In this document: one piece after another, positions 7,866 to 16,343 of the stretch
How positions within the stretch are numbered: the first letter of the stretch is position 1
How the letters are laid out: every line of letters begins with the position of its first letter
Origin: Mesorhizobium sp. B2-4-3
GTDB taxonomy: Bacteria; Pseudomonadota; Alphaproteobacteria; Rhizobiales; Rhizobiaceae
Direction: 5' to 3'
DNA length: 64,000 nt
NCBI RefSeq assembly: GCF_006442815.1
Contig: NZ_VFVL01000005.1
Span: forward strand, 1 to 64,000
The notes under the pieces: generated by a model
What the model was told of the DNA's origin: nothing
Databases searched by the model: none
The model's input: the letters and a program-made list of their open reading frames with translations, nothing else
Made by a program: the position numbers and the translations under genes

Positions 7866-10778
7866 CTACTCCGCCGCCTGCAGCGGGGCGATGCGCCGGC
7901 TCTGCTTGGCCTGCTCGTTATAGTCCTTCTGCCAGTCGGTCGGGCCGTTAGACGGGGCCACCTGCACGGCTGTGACCTTGTATTCCGGACAATTGGTCGC
8001 CCAGTCGGAGAAGTCGGTGGTGATCACGTTGGCCTGCGTGTCCGGGTGGTGGAAGGTGGTGTAGACGACACCGGGCGAGACGCGGTCGGTGATCAGCGCG
8101 CGCAGCGTGGTTTCGCCCGAACGGCTCGCCAGCCGCACCCAGTTGCCTTCGTGCACGCCGCGGACTTCGGCGTCGTGCGGATGGATCTCCAGCCGGTCCT
8201 CAGCGTGCCACATCGAATTCTCGGTGCGCCTTGTCTGCGCACCGACATTGTACTGCGACAGGATACGGCCGGTGGTCAGCAGCAGCGGATAGCGCGGACC
8301 GGTCCGCTCGTCCGTCGCCACATATTCGGTGCGGATGAACTTGCCCTTGCCGCGCACGAAGCCGTCGACATGCATGATCGGTGTGCCGAGCGGCGCCTTC
8401 TCGTTGCAGGGCCACTGCACCGAGCCGACGCGGTCGAGCAGCTCGAAGGAGACGCCTGCAAAGCTCGGCGTCGTCTTGGCGATCTCGTCCATGATCTCAG
8501 ACGGATGCGTGTAGTTCCAGTCGAGCCCGATGGCGCGGGCAAGCTCCTGCGTCGCCTCCCAGTCGGCATAGCGCGCCTTCGGCTCAATGACCTTGCGCAC
8601 CATGTTGATGCGGCGCTCGGCATTGGTGAAGGTGCCGTCCTTCTCGAGGAAGGTCGAGCCCGGCAGGAAGACATGCGCGTAGTTCGCCGTCTCGTTGAGG
8701 AAGAGGTCGTGCACGACCACGCATTCCATCGCGGCGAGACCGCCGGCGACATGCTTGGTGTCGGGATCGGACTGCAGGATGTCCTCGCCCTGGATGTAGA
8801 TGCCCTTGAACGAGCCGTCGACGGCGGCGTCCAGCATGTTGGGGATGCGCAGGCCCGGCTCATCGTCCAGCTTCACGCCCCACAGGCTTTCATAGATGTC
8901 GCGCACCGCTTCGCCCGAGATGTGCCGGTAGCCCGGCAATTCATGCGGGAACGAGCCCATGTCGCAGGAGCCCTGCACGTTGTTCTGGCCGCGCAGCGGG
9001 TTCACGCCGACGCCCGGACGGCCGATATTGCCCGTGGCCATGGCGAGGTTGGCGATGGCGATCACCGTGGTGGAGCCCTGGCTATGCTCCGTCACGCCGA
9101 GGCCGTAGTAGATCGCGCCATTGCCGCCCTTGGCATACATGCGCGCGGCACCCCGGATCAGTTCCGGATCGACGCCCGAGAGCTTGCCGACGGTTTCGGG
9201 GCTGTTTTCCGGCAGGGCGACGAAGGACGCCCAGTCCTGGAACTCGGCCCAGTCGCAGCGTTCGCGGATGAAGGCCTCGTCGAACAGGCCTTCGGTGACG
9301 ACGACATGCGCCAGCGCCGTCAGCACCGCCACGTTGGTGCCGGGCTTCAAGGGCAGGTGGTAGTCGGCTTCGATATGCGCCGACTTGACCATCTCGGTGC
9401 GGCGCGGATCGAGCACGATCAGCTTGGCGCCCTGGCGCAGCCGCTTCTTCAACCGCGAGGCGAAGACGGGATGGGCGGAAGCCGGATTGGCGCCGATGAT
9501 GACGGCGACATCGGTGAAATCGACCGAATCGAAATCCTGCGTGCCGGCCGAGGTGCCGTAGGTCTGGCCCAGCCCATAGCCGGTCGGCGAGTGGCAGACG
9601 CGGGCGCAGGTGTCGACATTGTTGTTGCGGAAGCCTTGGCGAACCAGCTTCTGGACGAGGTAGGTCTCCTCATTCGTGCAGCGCGAGGACGTGATGCCGC
9701 CGATCGCCGTGCGTCCATACTGATACTGGATGCGGCGGAATTCCTTCGCCGTGTGGGCGATCGCCTCTTCCCAGCTCACTTCGCGCCACGGATCGGTGAT
9801 CTTCTCGCGGACCATCGGCGAGAGGATGCGGTCCTTGTGCGTGGCGTAGCCATAGGCGAAACGGCCCTTGACGCAGGAATGGCCGTGGTTGGCCTTGCCG
9901 TCCTTGTAGGGCATCATGCGGATGACCTCGTCATCCTTCACCTCGGCCTTGAACGAGCAGCCGACGCCGCAATAGGCGCAGGTGGTGACGGCCGAGCGCT
10001 CCGGCAGGCCCTTTTCGAGCACGGTCTTCTCGCGCAGCGCGTCCGTCGGGCAGGCCTGCACGCAGGCGCCGCAGGAGACGCATTCCGACGCGATGAAGTC
10101 CTCATGCATGCCGGCGACCATGCGCGATTCGAAGCCGCGGCCCTCGATGGTCAGCGCGAAGGTGCCCTGCACCTCCTCGCAGGCGCGCACGCAGCGCGAG
10201 CAGACGATGCATTGTGCCGGATCATAGGTGAAATAGGGATTGGATTCGTCGCGGGCGATGTAGTCGACCGCCAGCGAGCCATGGCCCGGCGCGACGCCGC
10301 CTTCTTCCTTGACGTGGTTGCGGCCCTCGACACCATAGCGGTTCTCGGCCAGGCCGACCGACTTCGCCACCGCGTCGAACTCGCTGGCGCCGGTTCCGGC
10401 CTTCTCGTTCCAGCCGGTCGGATGGTCGGAGACATAGAGCTCCATGACGCCGCGACGGATGGCGTCGAGCCGGTCCGACTGCGTGCGCACGACCATGCCT
10501 TCGCCGACGGGCGTCGTGCAGGACGCCGGCGTGCCGCCACGTCCTTCGATCTCGACCAGGCAGACGCGGCAGGAACCAAAGGAGTCCAGCATGTCGGTGG
10601 CGCAGAGTTTCGGGATCTCGACCCCGCCCTCCATCGCCGCGCGCATGATCGAGGTGCCTTCCGGCACGGTGATGCTTTGCCCATCCACGGTCAGCGTGAT
10701 CTGCTTCGTCGCTTTCGACTCCGGCGTTCCGTAGTCGATCTCTTCGATGAGTGTCGGGAAGTCGGCCTTGATGTTCAT
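7866..10778 (-). CDS. fdsA: NAD-dependent formate dehydrogenase, alpha (molybdenum) subunit
   Basis: A 970-residue catalytic subunit that oxidises formate to CO2 at a bis-MGD molybdenum centre. From the N-terminus: a 2Fe-2S domain (Cys59, 70, 73, 87), two ferredoxin-type 4Fe-4S clusters (Cys190/193/196/200 and 233/236/239/243), a further 4Fe-4S cluster (Cys267, 270, 274, 302), and the Mo-bis-MGD domain with the metal-ligand Cys395 followed by His396 in CARVCHSP. The ligand is Cys, not selenocysteine. It lies 13 bases after fdsB. The enzyme is cytoplasmic and feeds electrons to NAD through FdsB and FdsG. Confidence 0.96.
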   Translation of the reverse strand: MNIKADFPTLIEEIDYGTPESKATKQITLTVDGQSITVPEGTSIMRAAMEGGVEIPKLCATDMLDSFGSCRVCLVEIEGRGGTPASCTTPVGEGMVVRTQSDRLDAIRRGVMELYVSDHPTGWNEKAGTGASEFDAVAKSVGLAENRYGVEGRNHVKEEGGVAPGHGSLAVDYIARDESNPYFTYDPAQCIVCSRCVRACEEVQGTFALTIEGRGFESRMVAGMHEDFIASECVSCGACVQACPTDALREKTVLEKGLPERSAVTTCAYCGVGCSFKAEVKDDEVIRMMPYKDGKANHGHSCVKGRFAYGYATHKDRILSPMVREKITDPWREVSWEEAIAHTAKEFRRIQYQYGRTAIGGITSSRCTNEETYLVQKLVRQGFRNNNVDTCARVCHSPTGYGLGQTYGTSAGTQDFDSVDFTDVAVIIGANPASAHPVFASRLKKRLRQGAKLIVLDPRRTEMVKSAHIEADYHLPLKPGTNVAVLTALAHVVVTEGLFDEAFIRERCDWAEFQDWASFVALPENSPETVGKLSGVDPELIRGAARMYAKGGNGAIYYGLGVTEHSQGSTTVIAIANLAMATGNIGRPGVGVNPLRGQNNVQGSCDMGSFPHELPGYRHISGEAVRDIYESLWGVKLDDEPGLRIPNMLDAAVDGSFKGIYIQGEDILQSDPDTKHVAGGLAAMECVVVHDLFLNETANYAHVFLPGSTFLEKDGTFTNAERRINMVRKVIEPKARYADWEATQELARAIGLDWNYTHPSEIMDEIAKTTPSFAGVSFELLDRVGSVQWPCNEKAPLGTPIMHVDGFVRGKGKFIRTEYVATDERTGPRYPLLLTTGRILSQYNVGAQTRRTENSMWHAEDRLEIHPHDAEVRGVHEGNWVRLASRSGETTLRALITDRVSPGVVYTTFHHPDTQANVITTDFSDWATNCPEYKVTAVQVAPSNGPTDWQKDYNEQAKQSRRIAPLQAAE

Positions 10779-10791
10779 CTTCTGCCAGCTC

Positions 10792-12348
10792 CTATTCAGC
10801 CGCCACGCGCGCCGGCGCGGGCTTGAAATCCTCGGGGAAATGCGTGATCGAACTCATCACCGGGTAGGGCGTGAAGCCGCCCAGCGCGCAGAGCGATCCG
10901 AACTTCATCGTGTTGCAGAGGTCGGTGACCAGAGCGAGGTTCTTCTCCGCCTCGATGCCCGCGGCGACCTTGTCGAGAACCTCGACGCCGCGCGTCGAGC
11001 CGATGCGGCAGGGCGTGCACTTGCCGCAGCTTTCGATGGCGCAGAATTCCATGGCGAAGCGCGCCTGCTTCAGCATGTCGGCCGTGTCGTCGAACACGGT
11101 GATGCCGGCATGGCCGATCAGCCCGTCGCGCTTGGCGAATTCCTCGTAGTCGAAGGGCGTGTCGAACAAAGCGCGCGGGAAATAGGCGCCGAGCGGCCCG
11201 CCGACCTGCACCGCCTTCACCGGACGTCCAGTGGACGTGCCGCCGCCGATGTCGTCGACGATCTCGCCCAGCGTCAGGCCGAAGGCCGTCTCGAACAGGC
11301 CGCCATGCTTGACGTTGCCGGCGATCTGGATCGGGATCGTGCCGCGCGAGCGGCCCATGCCGAAATCCTTGTAGTAGGCGGCGCCCCTGTCCATGATGAT
11401 CGGCACGGAAGCCAGCGAGATGACGTTGTTGATCACCGTCGGCTTGCCGAACAAGCCCTGGATGGCCGGCAGCGGCGGCTTGGCGCGCACCACGCCGCGC
11501 TTGCCCTCGAGGCTGTTCAAGAGCGAGGTTTCCTCGCCGCAGACATAGGCGCCGGCGCCGACGCGGATTTCCATGTCGAAGGCGTTGGGCGAGCCCAGCA
11601 CGTTGACGCCCAGCACGCCCGCCTTGCGGGCGATAGCGACCGCCTTGTTCATCGTCGCCACCGCATGCGGATATTCCGAACGGATATAGACGAAGCCCTT
11701 GGTCGCGCCGGTGGCGATGCCGGCGATTGCCATGCCTTCGATCAGCACGAACGGATCGCCTTCCATGATCATGCGGTCGGCGAAAGTGGCGCTGTCGCCT
11801 TCGTCGGCGTTGCAGACGATGTATTTCTGCTCGCCCGCCGTATCCAGCACCGTCTTCCACTTGATGCCGGTCGGGAAGCCGGCGCCGCCGCGGCCGCGCA
11901 GGCCGGATTCGGTCACCTGTTTCACGATATCCGCGGGCGCCATCGCTACTGCATTCTGCAGGCCGTTCAGGCCGCCATGCGATTTGTAGCTGTCGAGTGA
12001 CAGCGGATCGATGATGCCACAGCGCGCGAAGGTCAGCCGCGTCTGCTTGGCGAAGAAGGGGATCTTGTCGGGCGAGCCCAGCCAGCGCTTGTGGTGGCCG
12101 CCCTTGAGGAAGCCGCTGTCGAACAGGCTCTTGACGTCGGACGGCTTGACCGGCCCGTAGGCGACGCGGCCCCCGGCCGTGGCGACCTCGACCATCGGCT
12201 CAAGGAAATAGGCGCCGCGCGAGCCGTTGCGCACGATCTTTGCCTCGACGCCGCGCTCCTTGAGTTCCTTCTCGATCGCTTTGGCGACCTTTTCGGCGCC
12301 GAGCGCCAGCGCGCCCGAATCTGCCGGGACATAGATGCGCGGGATCAT
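10792..12348 (-). CDS. fdsB: NAD-dependent formate dehydrogenase, beta (NuoF-like, FMN/NAD) subunit
   Basis: A 518-residue diaphorase subunit. An N-terminal thioredoxin-like part precedes a NuoF core with the FMN loop GLRGRGGAGFPTG, the NAD site GAGAYVCGEETSLLNSLEG, and the 4Fe-4S ligands in ESCGKCTPCRIGSTRG plus a distal CNTMKFGSLCALGG. It transfers electrons from the FdsA clusters to NAD. The start codon overlaps the fdsG stop in an ATGA junction, so translation is coupled. Confidence 0.95.
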   Translation of the reverse strand: MIPRIYVPADSGALALGAEKVAKAIEKELKERGVEAKIVRNGSRGAYFLEPMVEVATAGGRVAYGPVKPSDVKSLFDSGFLKGGHHKRWLGSPDKIPFFAKQTRLTFARCGIIDPLSLDSYKSHGGLNGLQNAVAMAPADIVKQVTESGLRGRGGAGFPTGIKWKTVLDTAGEQKYIVCNADEGDSATFADRMIMEGDPFVLIEGMAIAGIATGATKGFVYIRSEYPHAVATMNKAVAIARKAGVLGVNVLGSPNAFDMEIRVGAGAYVCGEETSLLNSLEGKRGVVRAKPPLPAIQGLFGKPTVINNVISLASVPIIMDRGAAYYKDFGMGRSRGTIPIQIAGNVKHGGLFETAFGLTLGEIVDDIGGGTSTGRPVKAVQVGGPLGAYFPRALFDTPFDYEEFAKRDGLIGHAGITVFDDTADMLKQARFAMEFCAIESCGKCTPCRIGSTRGVEVLDKVAAGIEAEKNLALVTDLCNTMKFGSLCALGGFTPYPVMSSITHFPEDFKPAPARVAAE

Positions 12349-12818
12349 GAACGTACCTCCGCGACGATCTCTTCGATCTTCTCGTCATCGAGCCGGCCGA
12401 TGACTTCGCCGTCGAGCATCGCCGACGGCGAGCAGGCGCAAAGCCCGAGGCAGTAGACCGGCTCCAGTGTAACCGATCCGTCGCGCGTGGTCTCGTGGAA
12501 ATCGATGCCGAGCAACTGCTTGACCTTGGCCGCGACGGCGTCCGAGCCCATCGACTGGCAGGCTTCCGCCTGGCAGAGCTTCAGCACATGCCGCCCGGCC
12601 GGCTTGGCGCGGAAATCGTGATAGAAGCTGACCACGCCGTGCACCTCGGCCCGGGAGAGGTTCAGCCCGTCGGCGATCACCGGCAGCGCGTCCTTCGGAA
12701 CGTGCCCGAACTCTTCCTGTATGCTGTGCAGGATCGGCAGCAGCGGGCCTTCGAGGCCCTTCATCTCGTCAATGATCGCCGCTGTGCGCGACGCGATCTC
12801 GGTACTTGCGGCCTGCAT
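12345..12818 (-). CDS. fdsG: NAD-dependent formate dehydrogenase, gamma (NuoE-like) subunit
   Basis: A 157-residue thioredoxin-fold 2Fe-2S protein of the NuoE family. Cluster ligands are visible in LCQAEACQSMG and CLGLCACSP. It is the first gene of the fds operon. The ATG at 12818 is given; a GTG two codons upstream (12824) has a better placed GGAGG (seven bases away) and may be the real start. The 21-bp palindrome at 12972-12992 lies about 155 bases upstream. Confidence 0.92.
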   Translation of the reverse strand: MQAASTEIASRTAAIIDEMKGLEGPLLPILHSIQEEFGHVPKDALPVIADGLNLSRAEVHGVVSFYHDFRAKPAGRHVLKLCQAEACQSMGSDAVAAKVKQLLGIDFHETTRDGSVTLEPVYCLGLCACSPSAMLDGEVIGRLDDEKIEEIVAEVRS

Positions 12819-12971
12819 GGTCACGCAGCGCCCTCCCTGGTCGTGGCGGCCAATGTATGTCACCCCAGGATATAGAGCGATTTCGGGGTAACGACATGCA
12901 TGGGGCGCATTATCGCTAAGTCCTTACGAAATCAGAGGAAACCTCCGAAATCAATAAAGCGCTCCCGTCGC

Positions 12972-12992
12972 TTGATAGAAATTTTCTATCAA
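12972..12992. promoter_or_regulatory. Perfect palindrome, probable LysR-type operator of the fds operon
   Basis: TTGATAGAA and TTCTATCAA flank a three-base centre. The core ATAG-N7-CTAT matches the general LysR-type box (T-N11-A dyad). The site lies between the end of the LysR gene and fdsG and is the only strong dyad in that gap. The likely binder is the LysR protein encoded next door; this is inference. Confidence 0.75.
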
Positions 12993-13017
12993 AATCGGGC
13001 AGCTCGCATTGTCTAGC

Positions 13018-13917
13018 CTAGCGGTGGCGACGGAAATCGTCCGCCAGCGCCATCGCCTCGTCCAGCAGCGCCTGCACCAGCGGCGTGTGCGGCTCGCGCG
13101 GCGCCGCCACCAGCCCGACCGTGTGGCTGGCATCCGGCTCGACGATGGGGATGGCTCGGATGGGCTCGGAAAAGCCGAACGTTTCCGCAAGGTTGAGCGG
13201 CATGATCGATGACCATTTGCCTGTACGGATATGCGAGAAGAGCACGATCATCGAATTCGATTCCAGCGTCGGCCGCACCTGCACGCCGGCTTCCGCCAGA
13301 TGCTGGTCGATGATGCGCCGGTTCTGCATGTCGGGCGTCAGCAGGCAGAGCGGCAGCTGGCTGATCTCGGCCCACGACACTTTGTCGCGGTCCGAATAGG
13401 GGTTCCCGACCGCCGTGATCAACTGGTAGCGCTCGTCATAGAGCGGCACGCTGGTGACGCGCCCGAGCGGCTCGTTGTCGAGATAGGTGATGCCGGCATC
13501 GACGTCGAAATTGCCGAGCAGCGATAGCACTTCGATCGATGTCCGCGACAGCACCGAGAAGGTGACGCCGGGATGCTTCTCGCGGAACGGCGTCGTCAGC
13601 CGCGCCACCATGGCCAGCGCGGTCGGGACGGCGGCGATGCGGATGCGGCCGGCAAGGCCGTGGCGCGCCGCCCGCATCTCCTCGCGCATCGTCCTTGTGT
13701 CGCCGACGATGCGGCGCGCCCAGCCCAGCACCTGCTTGCCCTCCGGCGTCAGGCCTTGGAAGCGGGAGCCGCGCAGCACCAGCATGACGCCGAGCTGCCC
13801 TTCGAGCTGCTTGATGCCGGCCGACAGCGTCGGCTGCGTGACGCCGCACACCTCCGCGGCCCGGCCGAAATGCTCCTCCTTGGCCAAAGCGATGAAGAAT
13901 TCCAGTTTGTCGATCAT
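13018..13917 (-). CDS. LysR-family transcriptional regulator, probable regulator of fds genes
   Basis: A 299-residue LysR protein. The N-terminal winged helix-turn-helix (KLEFFIALAKEEHFGRAAE, TQPTLSAGIKQLEGQLG) covers residues 1-60 and the effector domain the rest (RIAAVPTALAMVARL, LTPDMQNRR). The ATG at 13917 begins exactly at the family start; an upstream extension of 40 residues has no domain character. It is transcribed in the same direction as the fds operon and ends about 200 bases before fdsG, with the palindrome between them. A role as formate-responsive activator is inferred from position. Confidence 0.85.
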   Translation of the reverse strand: MIDKLEFFIALAKEEHFGRAAEVCGVTQPTLSAGIKQLEGQLGVMLVLRGSRFQGLTPEGKQVLGWARRIVGDTRTMREEMRAARHGLAGRIRIAAVPTALAMVARLTTPFREKHPGVTFSVLSRTSIEVLSLLGNFDVDAGITYLDNEPLGRVTSVPLYDERYQLITAVGNPYSDRDKVSWAEISQLPLCLLTPDMQNRRIIDQHLAEAGVQVRPTLESNSMIVLFSHIRTGKWSSIMPLNLAETFGFSEPIRAIPIVEPDASHTVGLVAAPREPHTPLVQALLDEAMALADDFRRHR

Positions 13918-14075
13918 GCCATCCGATCCGCCGCGGTTTGCCCAAGGTCGGGGAAATCGCCTTGCTTCGCAAGACGCATGCGCAATCGGCCTCGTCCACA
14001 TTTTTGAGCCGGCTATCTGTTTTCCCGCACCGCGCATGGCGTTATGTGGGATAGGTGGAAGCAGGGAGGGACGAC

Positions 14076-14717
14076 ATGCTGGGTTGGTTTCGCAAGCTGT
14101 TGCCGCGCGAGGATCGCTTCTTCGACCTGTTCGAGCGGCATTCGCGCACCGTGGTCGGCGGCGCCGAAGCCCTTGAGCAGCTTCTCCAGGGCAAGGATAT
14201 CGACCGCTGGTGCCAAAAGATCATCGATCTCGAAAACGAGGCTGACGGCATCACCGCCGAGGTGCTGCTTGCCGTTCGGCGCTCCTTCATCACGCCCTTC
14301 GACCGCGGCGATATCAAGGATCTGATCCAGTCGATGGATGACGCCATCGACATGATGCACAAGACCGTCAAGACGGTGAAATTGTTCGAGGTGAAGGAGT
14401 TCGACCCGCTGATGCGGGAAATGGGCGGCGTCATCGTCCAGGCTGCCCGATTGGTCGCGGAGGCGATTCCGCTGCTCGGCAAGGTTGGCGCCAACGCAGC
14501 GCGCCTCAACGCCATCGCCGAGGAGGTGATGCGCGTCGAGGGCCGCGCCGACGATCTGCATGAGCATGGCCTGAAGGATCTGTTCAAGCGCCACGGCCGC
14601 GGCGACGCCATGGCCTACATGATCGGCTCGGAGATTTATGGCCAGCTGGAGAAAGTGGTCGACCGTTTCGAGGACGTCGCCAACGAGATCAGCGGCATCG
14701 TCATCGAGAACGTTTAG
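14076..14717 (+). CDS. DUF47 / PhoU-like protein, phosphate permease partner
   Basis: A 213-residue all-helical PhoU-like protein of the DUF47 family (FDLFERHSRTVVGGAEAL, LENEADGITAEVL, FITPFDRGDIKDLIQSMDD). These proteins are encoded with Pit-type transporters and adjust their activity. The ATG at 14076 has GGGAGG at the right spacing; an earlier in-frame start lacks one. Three bases separate its stop from the Pit gene. Confidence 0.9.
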   Translation: MLGWFRKLLPREDRFFDLFERHSRTVVGGAEALEQLLQGKDIDRWCQKIIDLENEADGITAEVLLAVRRSFITPFDRGDIKDLIQSMDDAIDMMHKTVKTVKLFEVKEFDPLMREMGGVIVQAARLVAEAIPLLGKVGANAARLNAIAEEVMRVEGRADDLHEHGLKDLFKRHGRGDAMAYMIGSEIYGQLEKVVDRFEDVANEISGIVIENV

Positions 14718-14720
14718 GCG

Positions 14721-15725
14721 ATGGACGCTACGATCGCCTTTCCCCTGCTGGTCGGCCTCGTTGCCGTGGCGCTGTTCTTCGATTTCCTCAACGGCCTGCA
14801 CGATGCCGCCAACTCGATCGCGACCATCGTCTCCACCCGGGTGCTCAGGCCGCATTACGCGGTGCTCTGGGCGGCTTTCTTCAATTTCATCGCTTTCCTG
14901 TTCTTCGGCCTGCATGTCGCGGAAACGGTGGGGAAAGGGATCGTCGACGCCAGCATCGTCACGCCGGCGGTTATCTTCGCCGCGCTCGTGGGCGCCATCG
15001 TCTGGAACATCGTCACCTGGATCGCCGGCATTCCGTCCAGCAGCTCGCATGCGCTGATCGGCGGGCTGGTCGGCGCCGGCGTCGCCAAGGCCGGAACCGG
15101 CGCCATCGTCTGGTCGGGGCTCGGCAAGACGGTCGCCGCCATCGTGCTCTCGCCGGCGACGGGATTCGTGCTGGCCCTCGTCCTCGTTCTCATCGTCTCC
15201 TGGCTGTTCGTGCGCCAGACGCCGTTCGCGGTCGACAGCACTTTTCGCGTGCTGCAGTTCTTTTCCGCCTCGCTCTATTCGCTGGGACATGGCGGCAACG
15301 ACGCGCAGAAGACCATGGGCATCATCGCCGTGCTGCTCTATTCGCAAGGCGCGCTCGGCCCGACTTTCTATGTGCCGCTTTGGGTGGTGCTGACCTGCCA
15401 GTCGGCGCTGGCGCTGGGCACGCTGTTCGGCGGCTGGCGCATCGTGCACACGATGGGATCGAAGATCACCCGGCTCAACCCCATGCAGGGTTTTTGCGCC
15501 GAGACCGGCGGGGCGATCACGCTTTTCGCCGCCACCTGGCTCGGCGTCCCGGTCTCGACGACGCATACCATCACCGGCGCCATCATCGGCGTGGGCGCCG
15601 CCCGCCGCGTCTCCGCCGTGCGCTGGGGCATCGCCGGCAACATCGTCGTCGCCTGGGTGATCACCTTGCCGGCGACGGCTGCGATTTCGGCGCTGACTTA
15701 TCTCGCCACGAGGCTGGCCGGATGA
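14721..15725 (+). CDS. Inorganic phosphate transporter, Pit family
   Basis: A 334-residue membrane transporter with about ten hydrophobic segments. The two duplicated Pit signature regions are visible: DFLNGLHDAANSIATIVSTR near residue 15 and SLGHGGNDAQKTMG near residue 190, each with the GxNDA-type core. GIPSSSSHAL and GVPVSTTHTITGA are the paired re-entrant motifs. It imports phosphate with a cation at low affinity. It forms an operon with the DUF47 gene. Confidence 0.92.
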   Translation: MDATIAFPLLVGLVAVALFFDFLNGLHDAANSIATIVSTRVLRPHYAVLWAAFFNFIAFLFFGLHVAETVGKGIVDASIVTPAVIFAALVGAIVWNIVTWIAGIPSSSSHALIGGLVGAGVAKAGTGAIVWSGLGKTVAAIVLSPATGFVLALVLVLIVSWLFVRQTPFAVDSTFRVLQFFSASLYSLGHGGNDAQKTMGIIAVLLYSQGALGPTFYVPLWVVLTCQSALALGTLFGGWRIVHTMGSKITRLNPMQGFCAETGGAITLFAATWLGVPVSTTHTITGAIIGVGAARRVSAVRWGIAGNIVVAWVITLPATAAISALTYLATRLAG

Positions 15726-15754
15726 CGGGTCCCGGCTCCGCCTGAGAACGGGCG

Positions 15755-16132
15755 CTATTTGCCGACCAGGTTCAGGATGTTGCCGTCGGGGTCCTTGAAC
15801 CAGGCCACCTTCATGCCGGAGCCGACGTGGATGTCGCCTTCGAGCGACAGTCCAGGCATATCGTAGTGCTCGAAGGTGATGCCCTTCGACCGTAGCGATT
15901 TGACGATCGGCTCGATCCGGTCGCCGACCGCCCAGGTTGCGGCCGTCGCCTTGTTGGTGCCGGCGAATTGCGAATGATAGACATTGATGAGGGTGTCGCC
16001 GCTTTTGTAGACGATCAGTTCGCCGTCCATGTCGTCCACTTGGCTGAGGCCCAGCGTGCCCTCGTAGAACGCCCGTGCCTTGGCGATATCCTTCACCGCG
16101 AGACTGGCTGTCACATTGCTGTTTTCAAGCAT
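15755..16132 (-). CDS. VOC (glyoxalase/bleomycin resistance) family protein
   Basis: A 125-residue single-domain VOC protein with two beta-alpha-beta-beta-beta modules (ASLAVKDIAKARAFYEGTLG and the C-terminal KVAWFKDPDGNILNLVG). Metal or substrate ligands cannot be fixed from sequence alone. The start at 16132 follows an AAGGAAG site; a longer in-frame extension runs through noncoding sequence opposite mrp and was rejected. It converges on the Pit gene and diverges from mrp. Function unknown. Confidence 0.75.
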   Translation of the reverse strand: MLENSNVTASLAVKDIAKARAFYEGTLGLSQVDDMDGELIVYKSGDTLINVYHSQFAGTNKATAATWAVGDRIEPIVKSLRSKGITFEHYDMPGLSLEGDIHVGSGMKVAWFKDPDGNILNLVGK

Positions 16133-16343
16133 GACCGTCTTCCTTCTCCGGTTGTCGTGATGGCGATGGAGATAGCGCGGGCGCGCCGTTCGGCTATGAC
16201 CTGGCCCGAATCTGCGCCACGGCCCTGGCCAAACCCGACACCATCCGTCGCTTTCCGGGGCACGCCGGGCGAGCCATTGCGCCACGGCTTGGTTCTGGCG
16301 GGAAACTGCACTATCTGGAACGCCAAAGCCCCGAGGAAAGATC

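Noticed and set aside
7719..10826. Open frame of more than 1000 codons opposite fdsA
   Set aside because: It is a mirror of codon bias in GC-rich DNA. The minus-strand frame carries all the Fe-S and molybdenum motifs; the plus-strand translation has no domain and is rich in Arg, Ala and His.
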